6,176 bases of DNA from an uncultured Oscillospiraceae bacterium (GTDB lineage Bacteria > Bacillota > Clostridia > Oscillospirales > Oscillospiraceae), in assembly GCA_947628975.1 (NCBI GenBank), contig CANRBW010000094.1, positions 1-6,176 of the forward strand, read 5' to 3'. The notes beneath the pieces were generated by a model. That model saw only the letters and a program-made list of their open reading frames with translations, had not been told where the DNA came from and did not search any database. Positions 1-5,558 of the stretch are shown here, piece after piece. The translations under genes and the position numbers were made by a program. Numbering within the stretch: position 1 is the first letter of the stretch; each line of letters opens with the position of its first letter.

Positions 1-1
1 C

Positions 2-637
2 TACTGCCTGGGGTCGGTGATGGGCCCCCACCCCTTCCCCACCATCGTCCGGGACTTCCAGGCGGTGATCTCCCGGGAGATCCGCCAGCAGCTGATGGAG
101 GCGGAGGGCAAGCTCCCCGACGCGGTGATCGCCTGCGTGGGGGGCGGGTCCAACGCCATCGGCGCCTTCTACCACTTCCTGGACGACCCCTCCGTCCGGC
201 TCATCGGCTGTGAGGCGGCGGGCCGGGGGGTGGACACCTTCGAGACCGCCGCCACCATCGCCACCGGGCGGCTGGGCATCTTCCACGGCATGAAGAGCTA
301 CTTCTGCCAGGACGAGTACGGCCAGATCGCCCCGGTCTACTCCATCTCCGCGGGGCTGGACTACCCCGGCATCGGCCCGGAGCACGCCTGGCTCCACGAC
401 ACCGGCCGGGCCGAGTACGTCCCCATCACCGACGCCGAGGCGGTGGACGCCTTCGAGTACATGAGCCGGATGGAGGGGATCATCCCCGCCATCGAGTCCG
501 CCCACGCGGTAGCCTACGCCAGGAAGCTGGCCCCCACCCTGGGCAAGGAACAGATCGTGGTGGTCAACATCTCCGGGCGGGGGGACAAGGACTGCGCCGC
601 CATCGCCCGGTACAGAGGGGAGGAGATCTCGGAATGA
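2..637 (+). CDS. trpB: Tryptophan synthase beta chain, C-terminal part (5' end outside window)
   Basis: TrpB is the PLP enzyme that joins indole and L-serine to give L-tryptophan, working in an alpha2-beta2 complex with TrpA in the cytoplasm. The frame is open from base 2, so only the last 211 residues of an approximately 395-residue protein are here; the GTG/ATG at 17-22 are internal codons. Visible hallmarks are the PLP-phosphate loop GGGSNAIG (140-163), the HGMKSYFCQDEYGQI stretch, SAGLDYPGIGPEHA, the GIIPAIESAHA segment carrying the active-site Glu, and NISGRGDKD near the end, whose Ser contacts the PLP ring nitrogen. The PLP-binding lysine lies upstream of the window. The SAGLDYPG and GRGDKD motifs fit the standard TrpB1 type rather than TrpB2. 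The stop overlaps the trpA start by four bases (ATGA), as is usual for coupled trpBA pairs. No defect is visible. Confidence 0.97.
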   Translation, partial: YCLGSVMGPHPFPTIVRDFQAVISREIRQQLMEAEGKLPDAVIACVGGGSNAIGAFYHFLDDPSVRLIGCEAAGRGVDTFETAATIATGRLGIFHGMKSYFCQDEYGQIAPVYSISAGLDYPGIGPEHAWLHDTGRAEYVPITDAEAVDAFEYMSRMEGIIPAIESAHAVAYARKLAPTLGKEQIVVVNISGRGDKDCAAIARYRGEEISE

Positions 638-1425
638 GCCGTATCGCGCAAGCCTTTGCCCGGGGGAAGGCCTTCATCCCCTTCCTCACCTGCGGCGACC
701 CGGACCTGGAGACCACCGCCGCCTGCGTCCGGGCCATGGCGGAGGCCGGGGCCGACCTTATCGAGCTGGGCGTCCCCTTCTCCGACCCCACCGCCGAGGG
801 CCCCGTCATCCAGGCCGCCAACGCCCGCGCCCTGGCCGCCGGGACCACCACCGACAAGATCTTCGGGATGGTGGCCCAGCTGCGCCGGGAGGTGGATACC
901 CCCATGGTGTTCATGACCTACGCCAACGTGGTCTTCTCCTACGGGGCGGAGCGGTTCCTGGCCCGGTCGGCGGAGGTGGGGATGGACGGGCTGATCCTCC
1001 CCGACGTGCCCTTTGAGGAGAAGGAGGAGTTCGCCCCCGCCTGCCGGGCCCACGGGCTGGACCTCATCTCCCTCATCGCCCCCACCTCCGCCGGGCGGAT
1101 CGGCCAGATCGCCCGGTCCGCCCAGGGGTTTGTCTACTGCGTCTCCTCCCTGGGGGTCACCGGGGTCCGGGGGGAGATCGCCACCGACGTGGGGGCCATG
1201 GTGGACCTGGTCCGCCAGGCCAACCCGGACGTCCCCTGCGCCGTGGGCTTCGGCATCGCCACCCCGGAACAGGCCCGGCGGATGGCCGCCCTGTCCGACG
1301 GGGCCATCGTGGGCTCCGCCATCGTCAAGCTCCTGGCCCAGTACGGCCGGGAGGCCCCCCGGTATGTGGGGGAGTATGTGGCCGCCATGGTCCGGGCGGT
1401 GCGGGAAGCGGGGGCGGAGCCGTGA
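634..1425 (+). CDS. trpA: Tryptophan synthase alpha chain
   Basis: TrpA cleaves indole-3-glycerol phosphate to indole and glyceraldehyde 3-phosphate and channels the indole to TrpB. The 263-residue product matches the usual length of about 265 for this TIM-barrel family. Visible motifs are FIPFLTCGDP near the N-terminus, IELGVPFSDP (residues 43-52) with catalytic Glu44 equivalent to E. coli Glu49, the loop-6 region YCVSSLGVTGVRGE, and the phosphate-binding GFGI and GAIVGSAIV segments. The second catalytic acid, Asp60 in E. coli (motif ADGP), is Glu55 here (TAEGP). From memory this variant recurs in Clostridia, so the enzyme is probably active. The ATG at 634 overlaps the trpB stop and is preceded by a GGGGAGGAG ribosome binding site at about 617-625. 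The stop overlaps the next gene by four bases. Family assignment is secure. Confidence 0.97.
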   Translation: MSRIAQAFARGKAFIPFLTCGDPDLETTAACVRAMAEAGADLIELGVPFSDPTAEGPVIQAANARALAAGTTTDKIFGMVAQLRREVDTPMVFMTYANVVFSYGAERFLARSAEVGMDGLILPDVPFEEKEEFAPACRAHGLDLISLIAPTSAGRIGQIARSAQGFVYCVSSLGVTGVRGEIATDVGAMVDLVRQANPDVPCAVGFGIATPEQARRMAALSDGAIVGSAIVKLLAQYGREAPRYVGEYVAAMVRAVREAGAEP

Positions 1426-2138
1426 GGGCCGCCCTGGTCACCGGCGGGACCGGGGGCATCGGCGCGGCGGTGTGCCGCCGCCTGGCCGCGGACGGGGTCC
1501 GGGTGGGGGTGGGCTACCACACCCGCCGGGCCCAGGCGGAGGCCCTGGCCGGGGAGATCGGCGGCGCGGCGGTCCTCTGCGACGTGACCGACCGGGAAAG
1601 CGTCCAACGCGCGGTTGACAATGTGTTAGAGAAATTTTGTCAACTTGACATTTTGGTGTGCAACGCCGGGGTGGCCTGGCAGGGGCTTTTGCAGGAGATG
1701 ACCTGGGAGGAGTGGCGGCGGGTGATGGCGGTGGACCTGGACGGGGTCTTCGCCTGCTGCAAGGCGGCCCTGCCCCCCATGATCCGGGCCGGACAGGGCG
1801 CGGTGGTCACCGTCTCCTCGGTCTGGGGGGTCCACGGGGCCTCTTGCGAGGCGGCCTATTCCGCGGCCAAGGCCGGGGTGATCGGCCTCACCCGCGCCCT
1901 GGCCAAGGAGGTGGGCCCCAGCGGGGTGCGGGTCAACTGCGTGGCCCCCGGCGTGATCGACACCCCCATGAACGCCCACCTCAGCGGCCGGGACCTGGCC
2001 GCCCTGGCGGAGGCGACCCCCCTGGGGCGGATCGGCACGCCGGAGGAGGCGGCGGAGGCGGTGGCCTTCCTCTGCTCCCCCGCCGCCGGATTCATCACCG
2101 GCCAGGTGCTGGGGGCGGACGGGGGCTTCTGCGTTTGA
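1422..2138 (+). CDS. Short-chain dehydrogenase/reductase, FabG/YmfI-like
   Basis: This 238-residue protein is a classical SDR, an NAD(P)H-dependent oxidoreductase with a Rossmann fold. It has the cofactor glycine motif TGGTGGIG (residues 7-14), CDVTD, the NAG motif (81-83), and catalytic Ser133, Tyr146 and Lys150 in a VSSVWG...YSAAK block, followed by VNCVAPGVIDTPMN and the C-terminal TGQVLGADGGF. Annotation pipelines often call such proteins 3-oxoacyl-ACP reductase (FabG). However, the SSVWGVHGASCEAAYSAAK signature resembles the Firmicutes YmfI group (elongation factor P 5-aminopentanone reductase), so the substrate is left open. The usual catalytic-tetrad Asn is Asp105 here. The GTG start overlaps the trpA stop (GTGA), and only a weak GGGGCGGA ribosome binding site precedes it, so expression probably depends on coupling to trpA. 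Codons 65-79 (1614-1658) are unusually AT-rich compared with the rest of the gene. No tryptophan-pathway role is known for this family. Confidence 0.9.
   Translation: MRAALVTGGTGGIGAAVCRRLAADGVRVGVGYHTRRAQAEALAGEIGGAAVLCDVTDRESVQRAVDNVLEKFCQLDILVCNAGVAWQGLLQEMTWEEWRRVMAVDLDGVFACCKAALPPMIRAGQGAVVTVSSVWGVHGASCEAAYSAAKAGVIGLTRALAKEVGPSGVRVNCVAPGVIDTPMNAHLSGRDLAALAEATPLGRIGTPEEAAEAVAFLCSPAAGFITGQVLGADGGFCV
1614..1644. repeat. Inverted repeat in AT-rich patch inside the reductase gene
   Basis: GTTGACAA (1614-1621) and TTGTCAAC (1637-1644) are perfect 8-bp inverted copies separated by 15 bp. A further TTGACA follows at 1645-1650, making a tight TGTCAA-C-TTGACA palindrome. The surrounding 1613-1660 stretch has only 17 G/C among 48 bases, in a strongly GC-rich gene. 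On the minus strand the right arm reads GTTGACAAAAT, identical to the -35 region of the promoter near 2192. The reading frame is intact through it. Function is unknown; it could be a protein-binding site or chance. Confidence 0.5.
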
Positions 2139-2146
2139 CATAATCC

Positions 2147-2188
2147 ACAAATGACGGGGGCGAAGGGCATCCGTCATTTGTCTGTTTT
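2147..2188 (+). terminator. Probable intrinsic terminator of the trp unit
   Basis: ACAAATGACGG (2147-2157) and CCGTCATTTGT (2171-2181) form a perfect 11-bp stem with a 13-base loop. It is followed by TCTGTTTT, a broken T-run. It sits 8 bases after the reductase stop and ends just before the -35 box of the next promoter, which fits a transcription stop insulating the liv promoter. The loop is long and the T-run imperfect, so an operator or other hairpin function is possible. Confidence 0.6.
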
Positions 2189-2191
2189 GAA

Positions 2192-2227
2192 GTTGACAAA
2201 ATCCGCCGCCCGGCCTATAATGTCAAC
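2192..2227. repeat. Inverted repeat bracketing the liv promoter (possible operator)
   Basis: GTTGACA (2192-2198) and TGTCAAC (2221-2227) are perfect 7-bp inverted copies 22 bp apart. The left arm contains the -35 box; the right arm begins at the last base of the -10 box and covers the expected transcription start. A repressor bound here would block the promoter. The left arm is also simply the -35 consensus, so the symmetry may be coincidental. No recognised CodY-type box is seen. Confidence 0.4.
2193..2221 (+). promoter_or_regulatory. Consensus SigA/sigma-70 promoter for the liv operon
   Basis: TTGACA (2193-2198) and TATAAT (2216-2221) both match the consensus exactly and are separated by the optimal 17 bp. 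Transcription should start near 2228, giving a short leader of about 25 bases before the binding-protein ATG. That leaves no room for a T-box or riboswitch, so any control is more likely by a DNA-binding protein at the promoter. Such a match is striking in GC-rich DNA and predicts strong expression. Confidence 0.88.
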
Positions 2228-2234
2228 AACCCAA

Positions 2235-2243
2235 AAAGGAGGG
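2235..2243 (+). promoter_or_regulatory. Strong ribosome binding site of the binding-protein gene
   Basis: AAAGGAGGG lies about 10 bases upstream of the ATG at 2253. It decides the start: the in-frame ATG at 2151 lies upstream of the promoter and inside the trp-side hairpin, and would put a non-secretory extension in front of the signal peptide. Confidence 0.85.
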
Positions 2244-2252
2244 TATAGGAAA

Positions 2253-3467
2253 ATGAAGAAATTTCTTGCACTGATGCTGGCCATGGCGATGGTCTTCGCC
2301 CTGGCCGCCTGCGGCGGCGACAACGCTGAGACCCCCGCCACCGACGCCCCCGCTACCGACGCGCCCGCCACTGACGCGCCCGCCGACGACGCCCCCGCCG
2401 CCGACGCCACCGGCGCCTTCAAGCTGGGCGGCACCGGCCCCCTGACCGGCGGCGCCGCCATCTACGGCACTGCCGCCGCCAACGGCGCCCAGATCGCCGT
2501 GGACGAGATCAACGCCCTGGGCGGCATCCAGTTCGAGCTGAACTATCAGGACGACACCCACGACGCCGAGAAGGCGGTCACCGCCTACAACACCCTGAAG
2601 GACTGGGGGATGCAGATCTCTCTGGGCTCCGTCACCTCCAAGCCCTGCGAGGCCACCGCGGCCAAGAACTTTGAGGACCGGATCTTCGCCCTGACCCCCT
2701 CCGCCTCCTCCACCGCCGTGACCGAGGGGAAGGACAACGTGTTCCAGATGTGCTTCATGGACCCCAACCAGGGCTCCGCCTCCGCCCAGTATATCTTTGA
2801 CCAGAACCTGGCCAGCAAGGTGGCCGTGATCTGGAAGAACGACGATGTGTACTCCAAGGGCATCCGGGACACCTTTGTGGCCAAGGCCGCTGAGCTGGGC
2901 CTGGAGGTGGTCAGCGAGACCACCTTTGCCGACGGCAACGACACCGACTTCAACGTCCAGCTGACCGAGGCCAAGAACGCCGGGGCCGAGCTGGTGTTCC
3001 TGCCCATGTACTACACCCCCGCCTCCCTGATCCTCTCCCAGGCCAACGCCATGGGCTACGCCCCCAAGTGGTTTGGCGTGGACGGCATGGACGGCATCCT
3101 GACCCTGGAGGGCTTTGACACCTCCCTGGCCGAGGGCGTGATGCTCCTGACCCCCTTCAACGCCGACGCCCAGGACGAGAAGACCCAGGCCTTCGTGGAG
3201 AAGTACCAGGCCCAGTACGGCGAGATCCCCAACCAGTTCGCCGCCGACGCCTATGACTGCGTCTACGCCTACGCCCAGGCCCTGGAGGCCGCCAACGCCA
3301 CCCCCGATATGTCCGCCGCCGACCTGTGCGACGCCATGATCGCCCAGTTCACCACCATGACCTTTGACGGCCTCACCGGCGAGGGGATGACCTGGGGCGC
3401 TGACGGCGCCGTGACCAAGGCCCCCAAGGGCATGGTCATCCAGAACGGCGCTTACGTGGGTATGTGA
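2253..3467 (+). CDS. livJ: Branched-chain amino acid-type ABC transporter substrate-binding lipoprotein
   Basis: This is the extracellular ligand receptor of a Liv/HAAT-family importer, 404 residues long. It starts with a lipoprotein signal peptide (MKK, a hydrophobic core, lipobox LAAC with Cys20). An Ala/Thr/Asp/Pro linker with ATDAP repeats (about residues 27-54) tethers it to the membrane. The periplasmic-binding fold (Peripla_BP_6 type) runs from about residue 56 to the end. Typical blocks are KLGGTGPLTGGAAIYG, GAQIAVDEINALGGI, the ligand-loop region GSVTSKPCEAT, TPSASSTAVTEG, DPNQGSASAQYIF and NQFAADAYDCVYAYAQAL. It is the first gene after a consensus promoter with a strong ribosome binding site, and is separated from the permeases by a terminator. 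The symbol reflects family and context; the ligand may be Leu/Ile/Val but relatives also bind other amino acids, amides or urea, and sequence alone does not settle it. Confidence 0.92.
   Translation: MKKFLALMLAMAMVFALAACGGDNAETPATDAPATDAPATDAPADDAPAADATGAFKLGGTGPLTGGAAIYGTAAANGAQIAVDEINALGGIQFELNYQDDTHDAEKAVTAYNTLKDWGMQISLGSVTSKPCEATAAKNFEDRIFALTPSASSTAVTEGKDNVFQMCFMDPNQGSASAQYIFDQNLASKVAVIWKNDDVYSKGIRDTFVAKAAELGLEVVSETTFADGNDTDFNVQLTEAKNAGAELVFLPMYYTPASLILSQANAMGYAPKWFGVDGMDGILTLEGFDTSLAEGVMLLTPFNADAQDEKTQAFVEKYQAQYGEIPNQFAADAYDCVYAYAQALEAANATPDMSAADLCDAMIAQFTTMTFDGLTGEGMTWGADGAVTKAPKGMVIQNGAYVGM
2337..2396 (+). repeat. Tandem 15-bp repeat encoding an ATDAP linker
   Basis: Four consecutive 15-bp units encode ATDAP, ATDAP, ATDAP and ADDAP just after the lipidated cysteine, with a degenerate AADAT following. 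Synonymous differences between units (gcc/gct, acc/act, gcc/gcg) show the repeat is not freshly duplicated. It forms a flexible acidic spacer between membrane anchor and binding domain, and could vary in copy number between strains. Confidence 0.85.
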
Positions 3468-3496
3468 GCCCCTGACAGGAAACCAACGCTGAACAC

Positions 3497-3534
3497 AATA
3501 GGCCGGCAGACACCTGCCGGCCTATTTATCTTTA
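3497..3534 (+). terminator. Intrinsic terminator between binding protein and permeases
   Basis: AATAGGCCGGCAG (3497-3509) and CTGCCGGCCTATT (3514-3526) pair perfectly over 13 bp around an ACAC loop. The T-rich TTTATCTTTAA follows. This is a strong rho-independent terminator 29 bases after the binding-protein stop. No promoter is visible between it and livH, so it probably acts as a partial terminator that keeps permease/ATPase levels below those of the binding protein. Confidence 0.9.
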
Positions 3535-3553
3535 AGAAAGAGAGGTGCGGAGC

Positions 3554-4465
3554 GTGACCTTCCTCTCCTACCTGATCCAGGGGATCTCCCTGGGCAGTAT
3601 CTACGCCATCATCGCCCTGGGGTACACCATGGTCTACGGCATCGCCAAGATGCTGAACTTCGCCCATGGGGACGTGATCATGGTGGGGGGCTATATGTGC
3701 TTCTTCGCCACCAGCGGGCTGAAGGACCACTTCGCCGACGGCTCGGTGGCCCAGACGGTGGTCCCCGGTCTGGCGGGGCTGCTGCTGGCCATGGCGGTGT
3801 GCACCCTGCTGGGCATCACCATCGAGCGGCTGGCCTACAAGCCCCTGCGGCAGGCCCCCTCCCTGGCGGTGCTCATCACCGCCATCGGCGTGAGCTACTT
3901 CCTCCAGAACGGGGCCCAGGTCCTGTGGAGCTCCAACCCCAAGATCTGCGCCTCCATCATCGGCAAGGGCGCCATCTCCCTGGGGGAGCTGTCGGTCAGC
4001 CACGTCATCCTCCTCACCGTGGTGGTGTGCGTGGCCATCATGGTGGCCCTCACCTGGTTCACCGGCAACACCCGGATGGGCAAGGCCATGCGGGCCTGCT
4101 CGGAGGATAAGGCGGCGGCCCAGCTGATGGGGATCAACGTCAACGCCACCATCTCCATGACCTTCGCCATCGGCTCCGCCCTGGCGGGGGTGGCGGGAGT
4201 GCTGTTCACCTCCGCCTACCCCACCCTCCAGCCCACCACCGGCGCCCTGCCCGGCATCAAGGCCTTCACCGCCGCCGTCTTCGGCGGCATCGGCTCCATC
4301 CCCGGGGCCATGCTGGGCGGCATTCTGCTGGGGGTGATCGAGACCTTCGCCAAGGGGTATATCTCCACCCAGGTCTCCGACGCCATCGTCTTCGCCGTGC
4401 TCATCGTCATCCTCCTGGTCAAGCCCGCCGGCCTGCTGGGCAAGCAGGTGGCGGAGAAAGTGTAG
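3554..4465 (+). CDS. livH: Branched-chain amino acid-type ABC transporter permease LivH
   Basis: LivH is one of two membrane subunits forming the translocation channel of a Liv/HAAT-type importer. With the GTG at 3554 the protein is 303 residues, close to the family norm, and begins MTFLSYLIQGISLGSIYA. Family signatures are ALGYTMVYGIAKMLNFAHGD (about residues 21-40), ERLAYKPLRQAPSLAVLITAIG, the cytoplasmic ATPase-contact loop MGKAMRACSEDKAAAQLMGIN (175-195), and the C-terminal GIKAFTAAVFGGIGSIPGA (234-252). About eight hydrophobic spans are apparent. I chose 3554 because AGAGGTG at 3541-3547 is then a well-spaced ribosome binding site. The in-frame GTG at 3545 overlaps that site and would add only three residues. 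The gene follows the 3497-3534 terminator and ends seven bases before livM. The transported ligand is inferred, not proven. Confidence 0.94.
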   Translation: MTFLSYLIQGISLGSIYAIIALGYTMVYGIAKMLNFAHGDVIMVGGYMCFFATSGLKDHFADGSVAQTVVPGLAGLLLAMAVCTLLGITIERLAYKPLRQAPSLAVLITAIGVSYFLQNGAQVLWSSNPKICASIIGKGAISLGELSVSHVILLTVVVCVAIMVALTWFTGNTRMGKAMRACSEDKAAAQLMGINVNATISMTFAIGSALAGVAGVLFTSAYPTLQPTTGALPGIKAFTAAVFGGIGSIPGAMLGGILLGVIETFAKGYISTQVSDAIVFAVLIVILLVKPAGLLGKQVAEKV

Positions 4466-4472
4466 GTGCGGC

Positions 4473-5558
4473 ATGAAGAAACTCTCCAAACAGAGCCGCA
4501 CCAGCTTCTTCACCTACGGCGGCGTGATCCTGGCCTATGTGCTCCTCCAGCTCTACAACGGCCAGGTGGGCCTGAGCTCCATGATCCAGGGGCTGCTGGT
4601 CCCCATCTGCGCCTACGTCACCATGGCCCTGGCCCTCAACCTGGTGGTGGGGGTGTCCGGGGAGCTGAGCCTGGGCCACGCGGGCTTTATGAGCGTGGGG
4701 GCCTTCTCCGGCACCGCCGCGGCCATCGCCCTCCAGGGGGTCATCCCCCTGGCCCCTCTGCGGCTGGCGGTGGCCATGGTCATCGGCGCGCTGTTCGCCG
4801 CCCTGGCGGGCTTTTTGATCGGCATCCCCGTCCTCCGGCTCAACGGCGACTACCTGGCCATCGTCACCCTGGCCTTCGGGGAGATCATCAAGAGCGTCCT
4901 CAACAACCTCTACGTGGGCTTTGACACCACCGGCTTCCACTTCAGCTTTCTGGCCGACACCGTCAGCCCCCGGATGGCCGAGGGGGGCAAGCTGATCATC
5001 GGCGGGCCCATGGGCATCTCCGGCATCCCCATCATCTCCACCTTCACCGCCGGGGTGGTGCTGGTGCTGGTGGCGCTGGTGGTCATTTTCAACCTGGTGA
5101 ACTCCCGGGCCGGGCGGGCCATCATGGCCGCCCGGGACAACCGCATCGCCGCCGAGAGCGTGGGCATCAACGTGACCAAGTACAAGATGATCGCCTTCGT
5201 CATCTCCGCGGCCCTGGCCGGGGCGGCGGGCAGCCTCTACACCATGAGCCTGTCCACCATCGTGGCCAACAAGTTCGACTTCAACACCTCCATCCTGATC
5301 CTGGTGTTCGTGGTGCTGGGCGGCATGGGGAATATGTGGGGGGCCATCCTCTCCGCCACCTTCCTCACCCTGCTGCCGGAGCTGCTGCGGAAGTTCAACC
5401 TGGACCAGTACCGGATGCTGGTGTACGCCGTGGTGCTGATCCTGGTGATGATCGCCACCAACAACCCCTTCCTCCAGCGGGTGGCGGGGAACGCGGCGGC
5501 GCGGTTCAAGCGGAAAAAACCGGCCCCGGCCGTGGAAGGGGGGCAGAGCCATGAGTGA
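4473..5558 (+). CDS. livM: Branched-chain amino acid-type ABC transporter permease LivM
   Basis: LivM is the second channel-forming membrane subunit and pairs with LivH. The product is 361 residues, with a short basic N-terminus before the first hydrophobic span. Family motifs are ALALNLVVGVSGELSLGHAGF (within residues 52-72), LRLNGDYLAIVTLAFGEI (121-138), IIGGPMGISGIP, the cytoplasmic coupling loop SRAGRAIMAARDNRIAAESVGIN (within 211-233), and GGMGNMWGAI (283-292). The C-terminus is a basic and Pro/Ala-rich hydrophilic tail (RFKRKKPAPAVEGG), probably cytoplasmic. The ATG at 4473 is preceded by AGGTG at 4464-4468, overlapping the livH stop, which suggests tight coupling. The 3' end overlaps the livG start by eight bases. 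It is intact and typical of the family. Confidence 0.95.
   Translation: MKKLSKQSRTSFFTYGGVILAYVLLQLYNGQVGLSSMIQGLLVPICAYVTMALALNLVVGVSGELSLGHAGFMSVGAFSGTAAAIALQGVIPLAPLRLAVAMVIGALFAALAGFLIGIPVLRLNGDYLAIVTLAFGEIIKSVLNNLYVGFDTTGFHFSFLADTVSPRMAEGGKLIIGGPMGISGIPIISTFTAGVVLVLVALVVIFNLVNSRAGRAIMAARDNRIAAESVGINVTKYKMIAFVISAALAGAAGSLYTMSLSTIVANKFDFNTSILILVFVVLGGMGNMWGAILSATFLTLLPELLRKFNLDQYRMLVYAVVLILVMIATNNPFLQRVAGNAAARFKRKKPAPAVEGGQSHE

Noticed and set aside
514..1053. Long open frames on the minus strand opposite trpA and other genes (also 3452-4513 and 4419-5786)
   Set aside because: They are rich in Gly, His, Pro, Asp and Gln in the pattern produced by reading GC-rich codons antisense, match no known family, and lie wholly opposite secure genes.
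1013..1618. Plus-strand Pro/Ser/Gly/Arg-rich open frame overlapping trpA and the reductase
   Set aside because: A frame-shifted shadow of two confidently identified genes, with low-complexity composition and no family resemblance.
1615..1650. Possible internal promoter from the TTGACA boxes in the reductase gene
   Set aside because: No TATAAT-like -10 element is found 16-18 bp from any of these boxes on either strand.
2135..2163. TTGACA at the reductase stop codon as a second liv promoter
   Set aside because: The bases 17 bp downstream are G-rich (GGGGCG) with no -10 element, and the consensus promoter 58 bp further on explains the operon.
2151..2252. Upstream in-frame ATG that would lengthen the binding protein by 34 residues
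   Set aside because: It lies before the promoter and inside the trp-side hairpin, and would place non-signal sequence ahead of a clear lipoprotein signal peptide with its own strong ribosome binding site.
2228..2252. Riboswitch, T-box or leader-peptide attenuator for the liv operon
   Set aside because: The predicted leader is only about 25 bases, too short for any of these.
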